Shown: positions 45,001 to 56,554, numbered from the stretch's first letter. The stretch: 64,000 nucleotides of DNA from Ypsolopha sequella (GCA_934047225.1 OW203986.1:22571221-22635220); one strand, 5' to 3'. Made by a program: numbers and translations. The notes: a model not told the origin generated them from the sequence alone.

Positions 45001-46215
45001 AGTCAGGTTACGTCTTAGTAAGACCAATCAACCTTTCGATGTGAACTCGTTTACTAGCAAGTTTTCTGTCATGGAGTACAGTTAAGCCTTTTAACTGACT
45101 TTTACCTTTGAGGAATGCAGGTATGTTAACTGTCACATTGTTTGTTTGCAACGAAGATGTCTTGCAGGTTAAATCCACCCACGGTCAGGCAGAATAGTGT
45201 CTCCTGATTCACATTTTACAAGTAGGTCACTGCGTTCTATTGTCCGTCTGTCACTTGTAGATCCACCGTAAGCAGGAGAGCAGTATGACAACAACCCTCC
45301 GGGTGTAGCTCCAACTAGTACTTTCAAAGTATTACTGAGCCAATGTATTACTTGGTTTTTGTACAGGAAACTCTGTGCCAGCACAATCCGTATTTACTTC
45401 GACAGTTTCTTCAATTACTATTTCTGAAGAGATGTCAGAACCATCAAAAATAATTTGTTCTTGGATTCCAGTCTGTTGCTACTTCGTTTTTCGCACATCA
45501 TGCATCATACCTAAGTTTTCGTTTCGAGGTTGAACTTGCAGGTTTTGTAAACAGCACCTTTCTTCAAGTTCTTACGTTCCCGTTTTAAACCTAAAACAAT
45601 GCAAAACAAAACTAATGAAGCACACTTATCTGAGTACTGAAGAAAATTTATTAACATGATATCATTGCAGTATAGAAACGCAGAATAAAATGTGAGGAGC
45701 TCTGAACCGGGATAGGTTTAGCTTGAGGTTCAGCTAGTTGTCATATAGATATTGAAATCATTTACCTACATGCTTCAAAATGTATAATTAAAAGCATTAG
45801 TCCATGGCAGCCTTAATTTACAGATGCGCGAATAAAAAAGTTGAGCAAGTTAATGCATGTATTACGCCACCCCAAAAGGAACTCGTGTCAAGGGAGGTAG
45901 CCACAATGATGGTTCTACCAAGAAGATTAATTATTTAACTTATTTATGTAATTATTTGAAGTTTAACAATATTAGTAGAACATTAGTAGAATATTAGTAG
46001 TTATAGGAGTAACTTACCAGTATGTTTACCTTCATCATAATAATCATCCGGTTTAAAGTGATTCCGACATGACCTGGCAGATGAACCAGGATTCCAATTT
46101 TTGAGCCGTCAGTAATGCTTTGACCCACAGCTTTTTTAATCTTTCGTCAGTATTCCTTGGTTTTTACAACTAAACGCCGGACATTCGAGGCATTCTTGTA
46201 AAATTATGAATATAT
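44990..46215 (-). pseudogene. Decayed THAP-domain transposase with DDE_4 core
   Basis: Reading 5' to 3' on the minus strand there is a THAP zinc-finger remnant near 46205-46030 (CLECPAFSC, then WVKALLTAQK, and NWNPGSSARSCRNHFKPDDY). A basic helix follows near 45590-45530 (LKRERKNLKKGAVYKT), then a DDE_Tnp_4 core at 45384-45010. In the core: TLKVLVGATPGGLLSYCS, AYGGSTSDRRT, LPDRGW (Asp), NIPAFLKGKSQLKG, and KRVHIERLIGLTKT (Glu). Stops and frameshifts separate these pieces, and the segment with the first catalytic Asp is missing. THAP plus DDE_4 is known from the ISL2EU/PIF-like transposase group. It would have cut and moved a DNA element; this copy cannot. Confidence 0.75.
45652..45712 (-). 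repeat. Palindromic tRNA-B-box repeat, partial inverted copy
   Basis: ATCATTGCAGTATAGAAACG followed by GAGCTCTGAACCGGGAT, matching the complement of 26361-26480. It lies within the decayed transposase region. Confidence 0.6.
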
Positions 46216-46219
46216 TTCG

Positions 46220-47440
46220 ACTTGAAAATAATAAAATGTAGGAGATTTGACAGAACGCTTAGGAGCCTATGTACAACAGCAGCGCTGAAAGCGCTTTATT
46301 TAAAAGTATGCTGTGATGTGAACTTGCTCAACACATTTGCATAAAGCAAACTAGCGCTTCAGGTTAAAATAAACACAAACTCACGCGCAATGCATTTCGA
46401 TTCACGCTAATTTGTATTTACTGTTTTCAGTCATTATTAAAAAAAAGACAGTTGTAGAACCACAATATGCCAAAATATTCTTGATCGTAATTAGTTTGCT
46501 TAGATTTGTTAAATGAAACACGTATTATTTTTACTAAAAAAAGAAAAATAAGACAATCGATTATATTCAAAATGAATCGGTAAAAACGGAACGTCTCTAA
46601 GATGAAATTATCTTCTCCGTTGCTAATCCTTCTCCATAGTCTACAAGAATAGGGTTTTTTCGTAGTGTGGAGATTTCAAGCGGACATTGATGCGGAGATT
46701 TGAAACGGAGATTCATCTCCATATTCGGGATATTTCGTCCGAGCCCGGAATTGAGGCCCAGATGGAGACTGTGGTGTTCTAATATGGAAAAGTTTCTACA
46801 ATAATATATATTTACGATCTACTTCTTCGACTTATAGACTAAATTCGAACGTTTCTAGGGTATTATAGTAGTCTAATTGTCTTTGTTTCATAGGGTTGTA
46901 ATATCAGTTTTGTGATGCAAGCGGATTTATAGCGAGTTTATAGTGAAATTATGCATGCTACCCTGCTGGTCTAGAGAGGAGAACTTGATCTTCGGTTTCT
47001 GTCCTACGCACCGCGCTCTTTCATTTTGGGAAAAGAATAAAAAGCTGACATAGTCATACCTCTAAAATCATAAACGTTTCTGTTGGTATACTCGTAAATT
47101 TTGGAACCTAAAAAATGCCATCCATTTACAAAAATAACAATTACATGCCATAGAAAGCCATTGGCTATTCTCAGAAAAACAGAAAACCACTGTGAATGTA
47201 AATTATTAAAAACAATTGTATTCATTTTTCTACGAAATGATAAAAAGCTACCGATAGCGGTGTTTAATTTTCTGCAGAGTAAACACAGAAATTGAATATT
47301 TTATAGTGTCATTATGTTATCTGAAATGCAATGCTAATGTTATAAATAACCTACTGTTGAAGGTCATTGACCCTTGCATGAGAAAATGTATCATATTGTT
47401 ACATTTCTAATATATATTAATTATATTTATATGTAGGTAT
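46220..47440. other. No gene seen
   Basis: Contains a GGAGATT-rich stretch (about 46600-46730) and short ORFs without motifs. The left end may belong to the transposon at 44990-46215, but no matching terminal repeat was found. Confidence 0.4.
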
Positions 47441-47665
47441 ATCGTCCCGACATGAATCCCCGAGGGCGTGTCAAAGGTGTTCCGATTGAAATGCAAGTCA
47501 CAGTCCACACTCGGGACACCCGCGTTTCACCGACGAATATTACATCCCAATATGATATGGTGAGTGGTGAGCTCTATCGCCGTACTTCGGGCACAAATAT
47601 ACGTTTTTTAGAGCATGCAGGTTTTCTTACGATGTTTTTATTCACCGTTCAGGAAGTAGTAAGTA
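47440..47665 (+). repeat. Interspersed repeat, copy 2 (relative of 41436-41670)
   Basis: See 41436-41670. The 73-codon ORF across it is not conserved in the other copy. Confidence 0.6.
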
Positions 47666-47929
47666 TTAGGTAATACAAATACTACGCACATAAATTCCGA
47701 AAAACTCATTTTTTTAGTTTATTTTTCGATAGTTAAATTTACATACATTTTTAAGAATTTAAAGCCAACGACATTCTTTACAATGTCATTATTTAAAGCC
47801 ATCCGATTAAAACCACATGGTTTATGCGCGCTATGGCGAGACGCAAACTTTATGCTAAACTAACTAAACTAATTTTAGCTTTTATTATGCTAAACTAACT
47901 ATACTATACTAAACTAAAAGAATTTTAGA

Positions 47930-48198
47930 AAAACAAAAAGAAGAACTAAAAGATGTTGAAGAAAATAAAGCTTTATGGCACTTTTTCGCTTTTTATTATT
48001 ATTTAAGTTTTTTAGTCTATCTAATGTATGGGTAGGTATTTCATTTAGTATCAAAGGAAGCATGTACTCCCATGTTCTCATACCATATATGTTATTATAG
48101 GTAGGTAGTTTATAAGTCGTTAGGTTTCGTAAGTTCTTAGGCCTAGTTTTCTTAATAAGTTTATCTTCACTATCATATTCTTCACAAATAATGGCCAT
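47930..48198 (-). pseudogene. LINE ORF2 C-terminal remnant
   Basis: A frame from 48198 contains LPTYNNIYGMRTWEYMLP, LILNEIPTHTLDRL and KKRKSAIKLYFLQ, ending at 47914. This resembles the C-terminal tail of LINE ORF2 proteins. No RT motifs are present upstream. Confidence 0.5.
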
Positions 48199-48279
48199 TT
48201 TTATTTTACTTTAGATATTAATAATTTCACAGTAGTCAAATAAGCCTTTTTCGTCGCCATTGTATTTGTTTTTAATATT

Positions 48280-48380
48280 GGTGCATGCCCGACCGGGGAT
48301 CGAACCTGGATTTCAAGAACGGCTAGCGTTCTTTCTACCCACGGACAGTGTTGTCTGTGATTCTATCCTAGAGCTACCGC
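48280..48380 (-). repeat. tRNA-derived SINE head
   Basis: The minus strand reads GGTAGCTCTAGGATAG (A-box-like) and, about 60 nt on, CCAGGTTCGATCCCCGG (a perfect B box). The 5' GCGGCGG and the 3' end cannot form an acceptor stem, and the body is too long for a tRNA, so this is a SINE or tRNA pseudogene. Confidence 0.6.
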
Positions 48381-48604
48381 CGCTTTTGCAATAGTAAAAT
48401 AAAAAATAAAAAATGCATTGATAAGCATTATGTACAAGTTTATGACATATCTTTGGTTTTTAAGAGATACGAAAAAACAATATTAGATTACCGCTTCAAG
48501 CAGATAGGTTTGTTATTATTATCATGTAGATTTTATGGATATGAAACAGTGTAGTGATTGCAAACGATTGTCATGAAATTTTATATGCGCCGGTTTATAG
48601 TTTT

Positions 48605-48672
48605 ATATGTACAAAGAATTGGGTGTTTTTGAACACGTGTGTGTTCAAAAACACCCAATTCTTTGTACATAT
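48605..48672. repeat. Perfect palindrome, 32-bp arms, 4-nt loop
   Basis: The left arm 48605-48636 and right arm 48641-48672 are exact complements (ATATGTACAAAGAATTGGG outward, GAACAC next to the GTGT loop). There is no ORF and no known family here. Confidence 0.85.
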
Positions 48673-48779
48673 TCGCTCAGGTATATTTCACAAACCACAA
48701 CAAAACAGATTTTTATAAAAACTGCGTTCAGTTAGGTCCCCCCCCCTTAGCCCTTAGGTAACGGTGAAAGTATCACCTA

Positions 48780-48880
48780 TAGTTTATATTAGTTATATTT
48801 TAAGCTGTAAATGTGTACTTTATGTGTTTTTTTTGTAAGATGCATTGAATAAAGTTTTTATCTATCTATCTATAGTGGTT
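48780..48880 (+). repeat. Retroposon 3' tail with (ATCT)n
   Basis: TGCATTGAATAAAGTTTTT followed by (ATCT)3-4. The AATAAA-T-rich-microsatellite layout is that of a LINE or SINE 3' end. Confidence 0.4.
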
Positions 48881-49538
48881 TTAAAGTTATAATAATTTGT
48901 ATTCTTACAGCTAAAAAGACCTCTATACATTAAATAACAATATATTTTGAAGTAAAAAGGTATAGCTTTAAAGAAAATGAGTTTTATAAAAAAGTTTTAT
49001 GACAAAACCGCCCCGCCCCGACTTCAAGTAAAAAATTTCAAGCTTGTCACCAAATTCACGGCTCCTTTTTACATATCCACCATAGAGGTATTGATGAGTA
49101 TAAATGCCATGTAAAACAAAAGTACGTAAGTAGTTATAATATAACATTAATATTAATATTATGTCGCGTGCCAGCGCTCTTCAAAGACGTGTACATGATA
49201 ATATGGATGATACTGGACACTGAAACGAGTTTCATAATCCATACAGATTCCTGGTAACACCATAGGTTGCTTAGTCAAGGCATATGCATCTTTATTCAAA
49301 GGCTCATAGAGAGTCCAGTGCTTTCGAGAGTACCTGACACTACGTGCTTCAATACTGGAGTCAGTTTGCGTGAGCCGCTGTTTCTATGGGACTTTATGCA
49401 ACCATATTGCACGATCTTGGAACACATATAGAAGTCAGAGCTAGATTGACCATATAAGCCTTTTTCTTTAAAAAAAAACATGTCTTTCAGACAAAGCCGT
49501 AGGCCCCTGGCCTAGGACGCTGAACAAAAACATTACTT

Positions 49539-49707
49539 CTTGAGTTAAAAGCACTTGTACAGTAGTTTCACTTTATTTATTCATTTTATTTTTTCCCAAC
49601 CGGTTTCGGATTTTACACCATTTTCAAGGGAAGATGTTAATTAAAATACATTGACTCCAAGCTCTAGCTCTGAGCAATGTAAACAACGATAATGCTTTTA
49701 ACTCAAG
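49539..49707. repeat. Small inverted-end element (CTTGAGTTAAAAGCA)
   Basis: CTTGAGTTAAAAGCA at 49539 and TGCTTTTAACTCAAG ending at 49707 are perfect complements. Inside is CCCAACCGGTTTCGG. Confidence 0.55.
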
Positions 49708-49956
49708 ATGTGTTTCAAGTTTCACCAAGTGCCGACAATCGCAAGTATATATATTTTTTAAATAACTCATTTTGACATAGAAATGGTTAAATGTAGTTTC
49801 AGTTACTTATGTCAACGTCTCGCTAGCTACAGCTGTTGCGTTTACTTAGAACGGGTCAAGTCTAAGTTTGATGTCGTTTGGCGGCATGGAGGAAACGAGT
49901 AAGCGGTCTGTAATTTCAAATGCATTTGGTGTATGTACAGCAACATATAAAAAAAA

Positions 49957-50247
49957 ACGGCCAAGTGTGAGTCGTACTCGCGCACGTAGGATTCCGTACC
50001 ATTATTTATAAAAACGGCAAAAAAACATGTCTGTTGTATGGGAGCCCCCTTAAATATTTATTTTATTCTGTTCTCTAGAATTTGTTGTTATAACGGCAAC
50101 AGAAATACATCATCTGCGAAAATTTCAACTGTCTAACTATCACGGTTCATGAGATACAGCCTGGTGACAGACGGACAGACAGACGGACAGCAGAGTCTTA
50201 GTAATAGGGTTCCGTTGGTTACCCTTTGGATACGGAACCCTAAAAAC
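49957..50247 (-). repeat. (GTCT)n-core repeat, ~300-bp form
   Basis: Inverted copy of 5452-5757: starts ACGGCCAAGTGTGAGTCG and ends GATACGGAACCCTAAAAA, with (GACA)n near 50165-50188. Confidence 0.8.
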
Positions 50248-50626
50248 AGCCTTGTCATTATCACGTGCATGAAGTTCGCCCTCTTTCATTTATTTTATCA
50301 AAACATCATAAATAAACAAATAATAATCTTCACAAATAATAATAATCGCTAATGAGAGCATGTTAAGTAATAAAAATATAAAAAATACAAAACAAATCTT
50401 TTCATTTATAATCGTATTTTTTTGCAGTAATAATTAAGTATTCATCTTTGTCTCTCTCTTTGTTTTGCCGGGTACGATAGCTCTTGGTTTATGCCATCTT
50501 CCTCGATAAACACGGTGGCACTGCGATGGCAATTGATCTGTGCCAACGTCCCCGTTAGAACTAACACCGGGGACGATGGCACTTTATTTGTTGCCGCTCT
50601 CACCGGGGACGATGACACTTTTTTCC

Positions 50627-50660
<34 letters not shown>

Positions 50661-50661
50661 G
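50627..50661. repeat. (CAT)n microsatellite
   Basis: About eleven CAT units. It creates poly-Ser and poly-Asp ORFs on the two strands, which are not genes. Confidence 0.85.
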
Positions 50662-50870
50662 GTACCGGGGATGACCCATCGGGGAGGATGGTACCAAACC
50701 ACTTCCTCTGGGCCAAATCTATGTGAATTTGCAAGAGGCGGGACGTCACCGTGATAATGACAAGGCTGAGCTTTTTATATGTTGCTTTGCACTTACCAAA
50801 TAAACTGCATTTGAAATGACAGATCGTTTATTTTACGAAGTACGGCGATTGGGCTCACTGACCAATCACG

Positions 50871-51445
50871 TTGGTACGAAATAATCGTTGTAATGACAAC
50901 AAAGAGCGTGGATCTTTTAGGTCAGCCCGCTGGAATCAGGATTACAACCCTGACCTTACCTTTGTCAGCAAAGATCGCAATGGAAGACCGCTGCAAGTCT
51001 CGCGACGCATCCATGACGATTTTCCTCACAGCCAACACCGACCTGTAATACTTGAGACTGGCATAAGCATCCCAATTGTTGAGTCTATTCCAATGCCAAG
51101 ATGGAACTTCCACAAAGCTGATTGGAACTTTTTTAAACAGAGACTTGATGATTCCATAAGATGGATACCCCCTTTGGTAGGCAACTTCAATCGCTTTCAA
51201 AAACTGGTGATCTCGGTGGCTAAAAAGACAATACCGAGGGGCTACCGCAAGGATTACGTGCCTGGGTGGAATGTTGAATGCGAGCGGCTTCTTAAGGAAT
51301 TCGAAGAAAGCGGTGATCCCGAAATCAGCGAAGACCTCCTTGCGGCCTTAGACCACGCCCGCGATGAAAAATGGAAGTCCACTGTAGAGGGCATGAACTT
51401 TACCCACTCTAGCAGAAAAGCATGGCACCTACTCAGAAGACACCA
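50871..51445 (+). pseudogene. LINE endonuclease C-terminus and linker
   Basis: The frame includes NPDLTFVS and FPHSQHRPVILETG (the end of an APE-type endonuclease, where SxHxP closes the active site), then RWNFHKADWNFF and a helical linker to RKAWHLLRR. It is open up to the insertion at about 51450. The N-terminal two-thirds of the endonuclease is missing. Confidence 0.65.
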
Positions 51446-51449
51446 CCGG

Positions 51450-51650
51450 TTGTTCAAATTCAAATTGTTTATTTTGCAAAGTAGGTATATAAATAAAATA
51501 CACGTTTCACAAGTCAAAATTTAATCTTATAAAAAATATATATGTAATAAAATAATAAATGTACATGAACTAGATTAAAGGTTTATTTAATTTATGTAGC
51601 AATATATATACGATTAAAATTATATTATACAAGGTGAAATCCAATCAACC
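51450..51650 (-). mobile_element. Retroposon 3' end inserted in the third LINE
   Basis: The complement ends CAAAATAAACAATTTGAA with a (TTTGAA)n-like tail near 51450-51465, close to the 3'-end pattern of the 13.7- and 57-kb LINEs. The host LINE frame resumes near 51640. Confidence 0.5.
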
Positions 51651-51799
51651 GCCCGAACACACACCGGAGACCCGGCCAGGGACCAGGAACAAGGTTCAAT
51701 GATCACCACCCAAGCCCCCAGCACGAATCCAGGCGGCCGACCAAATCCCACACCCGTAAAATTCGGAAAGAGCTTAGGCAACTTAAGAAGACAACAAAG

Positions 51800-53100
51800 C
51801 CTGACGCGGTATTATCTAGACCGTTCTCGGCAGATGAAGTGCGCCAAGCATTGAAAAGCATAAAACCGGGAAAAGCGAGCGGAGAAGATGGAATATATCC
51901 TGAATTCCTGATTAATTGTGGCCCACGCATACAAACATGGCTTGGTCACTTTTATTCCAACATTCTTGAATCAGGAAAACTGCCACCATCCTTCAAAACT
52001 AGTAAAGTTATTGCCATTCTCAAGCCCGAGAAACCAGCTGATCGACCTGAAAGCTATCGTCCCATTGCTTTACTCAGTGCAATGTATAAACTTCTTGAAA
52101 AGCTCATTAGCAACAGAATCACCCCCACCATTGATAAGCTAATTCCTATGGAACAGGCAGGATTTAGAGCGAATAGAAGCTGTAGCGATCAAGTTCTGGC
52201 ACTTACAACATTCATCGAGCGTGGTTTTGATAAGCATCAAAAAACGTCTGCTGTATTTATATACCTAACTGCTGCCTACGAAAAATAAAATGGAAAAATG
52301 GCTTGATTTACAAACTCCTGAAATGCATCCCCTGTATTAAGATCGCTCGAACTATTGAAGAGGCCCTGAGCTCGCGGCTGTTTCGTGTCTGCCTCGGTAA
52401 CGAAACCAGCACCACAAGAACTCTCAATAATGGCTTGCCACAGGGATCAGTGTTGGCTCCTCTTCTGTTCAACCTCTACACTCACGATTTCCCAGATACT
52501 GTTTCAAAAAAGTTTGCCTACGCAGATGATCTTGCTCTGGGTTATCAGGCTCAAAGCATGGATGTTTCCAATGATGTCTTGAAAGAGGATCTGGTTACCA
52601 TGGATCGGTTTTTCAGCCAGTGGCGTCTGTGTCCCAACCCAGGAAAAACAGAATCAGCATGCTTTCACCTCAGCAACCAACTGGCCCACAACGAACTACA
52701 GGTCCACTACCGGGGAGCCCAGCTGAAGCATACCTTTGCCCCCAAGTACCTTGGCGTGACGTTAGATCGTAGTCTTACGTTTCAACAACACCTGACAAAA
52801 ACAGCAGCTAAGCTTCGTACACGGAATAACATTATCCAAAAATTAGCTGGATCCACATGGGGTGCCAAAGCCCGCTCCCTGAGAACATCTGCACTGGCAC
52901 TAGTTTATTCAACTGCAGAATACTGCTCTCCCATCTGGATGAATAGCGCACACACCCAAAAAGTTGACGTACAGCTAAACCAGACCATGAAAACCATATC
53001 GGGCTGCATAAAATCTACGCCAAAGCAGTGGTTGCCTGCGTTGAGCCATATTGCACCACCGCACTTAAGAAGGCAGGGCCATTTGCGAAGAGAACTTTAA
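51800..53100 (+). pseudogene. LINE reverse transcriptase in two frames
   Basis: 51839-52288 encodes KPGKASGEDGIYPEFL, SYRPIALLSAMYKLLEKLI and QAGFRANRSCSDQVLAL. 52303-53100 encodes NGLPQGSVLAPLLFNLY, FAYADDLALGYQ (catalytic YADD), APKYLGVTLDRSLTF and YCSPIWMNSAHT. The break is between AVFIYLTAAYEK and YKLLKCIPC. The motif where the first catalytic Asp belongs reads YLTAAYE, so the Asp appears lost. The protein is therefore doubly inactive. The overall pattern is of the Jockey/CR1-like group. Confidence 0.8.
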
Positions 53101-53525
53101 GATCACAGACTGCCCAGCACTTTCTATCCGTGAATACCTGACGGACTTTACATCAACACGGCTGAAGTCGCGTAATCATGGAATGTGGACACACAATAGG
53201 AAGAGGAATGGTCAACGACCAATTATGACCCTGCTTTGTTCACCCTCAATCCACGTGATCCACCGCCTGGTTTCGACCAACAGCGTTGTGTGTGGAGCCG
53301 ACTCAACCGCATCCGCACCGGCCACGGCAAGTGTGGCTACATGAGGCATAAAGTGGGGCTGGAGTGAGACAGCTGCCTGCCCTTGTGGGTGTCCTGAACA
53401 AACAGTGAGACATATAATATCCGACTGTCTACTGTATTCTTATAATGGCCCTATGGAGGACTTCAAAACTCCAGCAGTGGTCGAATACCTGCAAAGACTC
53501 GACAATTCATTGATTTAAATAAATG
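53101..53525 (+). pseudogene. LINE C-terminal Cys-rich region
   Basis: Broken frames read RVWSRLNRIRTGHGKCGYM-like sequence and then CPCGCPEQTVRHIISDC, the Cys/His pattern seen at the C-termini of many non-LTR ORF2 proteins. It ends VVEYLQRLDNSLI-stop near 53518. Confidence 0.6.
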
Positions 53526-53678
53526 TTTATTATGTGTAATAAAAATAAATTTTAACATCTGCCATACGATAAATAATAAAATACAGTTCACACTTGCAAC
53601 ACCTCTGACACCCCCTCTCGGGGTTTCATATCGTGACGATGTATTATTTATTTGCTGACCAAGTTTTGTTTCTCTTTC

Positions 53679-53712
53679 AGCGGGCGGAGCCGCAAGCAAA
53701 AGCCTACCTAGC
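53679..53712 (+). repeat. GC-rich motif like the putative Helitron end at 12521
   Basis: GCGGGCGGAGCCGCAAGC followed by AAAAGCCTACCTAG. Short, and without a second end. Confidence 0.25.
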
Positions 53713-53749
53713 CAGTATTAAAATTTTCTTCATTGTGATGCTGTGGCTT

Positions 53750-54065
53750 GGATGAAGGAGACCCCTCGAAGTAATTCGGGGGAGAGAAAGAGGACAGCTC
53801 ACAGGCAAAAAACCAGGAGGCCCACCATCCCTGGGACCGATGGATGGCGGTATCCATCCCTAATAGCCGGGCCTTATATGGAACAGACTGGTGACGGGCA
53901 GCGGCGTCACTGGTGCGAGGGTTCCGGCACCGCGATCACCAACCCACCTGCCCAGCGTGTGTGAGTATGGGCAATTCTTCCAGGATGACCGTCGGGAGTG
54001 GCAAAGTCCTGGAAAGGCTTATGTCCAGCATTGGACGAACTAGGCTGATGGATGGATGATGATGG
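53750..54065 (+). mobile_element. RTE-like LINE 3' end (sense orientation)
   Basis: Reads, in one frame, VCEYGQFFQDDRREWQS and GKAYVQHWTN-stop, followed directly by GCTGATGGATGGATGATGAT. A short 3' UTR with a (GATG)n end is characteristic of RTE-type LINEs. Homologues are at 4888-5165 and 63760-63985. Confidence 0.65.
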
Positions 54066-55670
54066 CTTGGACGAGCTGCGGAGTGTAAAGAAACGTCAAA
54101 AAGTGGTACATCTAGGTTTTTCCATTGATATTGAGGGAAAACCTAGATGTCAATAAAATGAAGATGCTATAAAATATGTAGCAATAAATAACTGCTCAGA
54201 ACTGATGGATTATTGAAAAAGAGAAATCGAAGTAGAAATTTATAACGGTGACATTACAAATATACGATGTGCTTCATAAACTTTGTTTATGTTCATTTTA
54301 GTTGCCCTTTCTCTGCCCTTCCAAAGTATCTATAACATAATTTTTAGGGTACCAACGCAAAACGAAAACTTTTTTAAATCGTTTATTAATTTGATAAAAA
54401 TACACAAAATAATTTAATAAGTGCAGTTAGTCTGCATTTTTTTAGTCTCTCTGCATATAGTGTACCTATCCCAAAACTACTAGACTGAAAGAGCACAGCT
54501 AAATTTCGTAAGCTTTTACCCGATATAATTATTTCATTAATGACAATTATTAATGAAATAATTTCATATTCATAATTTCATAAAAACTTTTTTATGTTAA
54601 TATTTGTATAAATTTTAGTGTTTATATGTTTTTTATTTAATTATGTCACTCTATTTATTTTTATTTTATTAATAATTTTAGTAATTTTAATAATTAATTC
54701 TGCATCACACTATAAAAACTAATAATTCATTAAAATACCGTTAGTTACATCCCATGTATCCCAACCCGCGGCTTCTGACGAAACATCAGTTCTGACATAG
54801 TTCTGATGTAGCATTTTGCTGAGTCCAGGGACCTTTTTGTTTGCTGCATCTTAATAATTTAAAACATATTTAGATTTGTTTACGATGTAGAACAAAAAAA
54901 ATTGTCTTTTCTGTCTTTCTTCTTTTAGTGACTGGACATTTAAAAAAAACAAATTCGGGAACATGTACAACAGGGGTCGAGGATGTTTAGAAACTGCATG
55001 CAACCTTTTTATACTTAATAGTTTTTATATATAGATTTGTCAAATGTTGAATTTATTATTGTCATATGGCTAGTTTCCTTTTAAAAACCATATTTATTCT
55101 GGTGTTTTTCATGTACTTACTTGTTAAGAGCATACCTCCTTGCCAGATTTTTCTTTTTAACAAGTATGCCTGTATCTATCCGTTCCGGGTTGACACCGAT
55201 AAATCAATTTTAAAACGAGAAAGTAAAGCTATTTAGAAGCTAATTTGTCACCATTACCAATTTGTACAATTTGACACATGGATTCATAAATTTAAATTAA
55301 TATCTCTTATAAAAACGCCGCAGCACCGTCCCAACACTGACCTAAGTATTTTAAGGCTTGGATTAATGTACCATTAACATTCCATTCCCGATTTTATTTT
55401 TCAGATGAAGGATTAAGTGGCTGGGGACTAAAGCAGTGATACAAGGAGAATGGTCGATATGAAATGAAATACAACTAACTACTTAAAATAGAACTATAAC
55501 TAACTAGCGGACGGCCCACAGCGTTGCCCCCGTGAATCCCGTTTCTCCCAATTCCGTAGGATTTTCGTAAAATCTTTTCTTAGCACATGTCTACTTACGT
55601 CATATAACCAACCTACAGTCGCAATTTCATGTTCCTAGGTACAGCTGTTCGGTCTGGAGTTCTGGACGTT
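54066..55670. other. No gene seen
   Basis: AT-rich. A small palindrome (AATTATTTCATTAATGAC / ATTAATGAAATAATT) lies at about 54526-54568. No ORF with a motif. Confidence 0.45.
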
Positions 55671-55676
55671 GATAGA

Positions 55677-55740
55677 TCAGTCAGTAGGTCGGTCGGTCAG
55701 TCGGTCGGTCGGTCGGTCGGTCGGTCGGTCGGTCCGTCAG
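55677..55740. repeat. (GTCG)n microsatellite
   Basis: About fifteen tetranucleotide units, mostly GTCG with GTCA variants. Confidence 0.85.
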
Positions 55741-55850
55741 TCAGTTAGGGTATTCATTTATATTTTAGATAGATAAAGAAAGTTGGTTCACTTCTATCGA
55801 GTCAGAATTCCTTGACATGTGAGTTCATTTACCAAGAAAGTAAAGTAAAA

Positions 55851-56541
55851 TACCCGGCCAAGTGCGAGTCGCACAAGGATTCCCTATACAATACGGTTAA
55901 GGTTCGGTTGCGCCAAACATGCTCTCGCGTTTGGACAATTTAGCTTATTAAAACAAAGTATTTTTAACGAATAAAATGTATGTAAGTAGTTAAGAATTTG
56001 AACTATCTTATGATTTTTCAGATTTAACACAAGTATCACAATCATCGAGAAAAAAAATCGGAAAGATTAGTAAAATCACGGAAAACATTTTTTTTTGTTT
56101 ACAACGCCAAATTACTTTTTCGTAATTTTAGTGATATTTCCGATTTTTTTTCTCGATCATTGTGATACTTGTGTCAAATCTGAAAAATTCTAATGTAGTT
56201 ACACTTGTTAACTGCCTACACAAATTTTATTTGTTAAAAATATTTTGTTTTAATATGCTAAATTGTACAAACGCGAGAGCATTTTTGGCGCAACCGACCC
56301 TTAATACGGAACCCTAAAAACATTATGGTAAAATGCAATGCAATCTTTTTTTTGTATGGGGACTCCCGTTTTCTTGAATTTTTAATATTTGTCGCGAAAA
56401 TTGCAACTGTGGGTTTCTATTACAGCTGAAGCTGTAGCTGAAGACCCCTATGCCTGTGACAGACGGACAGATGGACGGACAGACGCAGAGGCTTAGTAAT
56501 AGCGTCCCGTTCGGCGCCCTTTGGGTAGGGAACCCTAAAAA
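55851..56541 (-). repeat. (GTCT)n-core repeat variant, interrupted
   Basis: Starts ACCCGGCCAAGTGCGAGTCG and ends GGGAACCCTAAAAAG with (GACA/GACG)n at 56457-56488. Split by the foldback at 55897-56304. Confidence 0.65.
55897..56304. mobile_element. 408-bp foldback with 5-bp TSD
   Basis: The ends TTAAGGTTCGGTTGCGCCA and TGGCGCAACCGACCCTTAA are inverted, and pairing runs most of the way to the centre (CACAAGTATCACAATCAT / ATGATTGTG-type blocks). TACGG occurs at 55892-55896 and 56305-56309. Since TTAA is also at both ends, a TTAA target is possible but needs a less simple empty site. Confidence 0.75.
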
Positions 56542-56554
56542 GTATGTAGGTACT

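Larger units (their letters stand above)
50880..53525 (+). mobile_element. Third LINE, 5'-truncated and broken
   Basis: Carries the end of an endonuclease (50930-51200), a linker, an RT in two frames (51800-53100) and a C-terminal Cys-rich motif (53270-53515). It is interrupted by an inserted retroposon tail (51450-51650). It ends in an AAATAAATG context near 53525. It differs from the families at 13.7, 24 and 57 kb. Confidence 0.8.

Noticed and set aside
48280..48380. tRNA gene
   Set aside because: Perfect B box, but no acceptor stem, no clear anticodon arm and too long; called a SINE head.
50442..50754. ORFs with poly-Ser and poly-Asp runs
   Set aside because: Produced by the (CAT)n microsatellite at 50627-50661; no other protein signal.
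55501..55560. Second Helitron or LINE terminus (ACTAGCGGACGGCCC)
   Set aside because: Only one short match to a common lepidopteran repeat start; no partner end was found.
55677..55740. CRISPR-like or functional tandem array
   Set aside because: A simple (GTCG)n tetranucleotide microsatellite without spacers.
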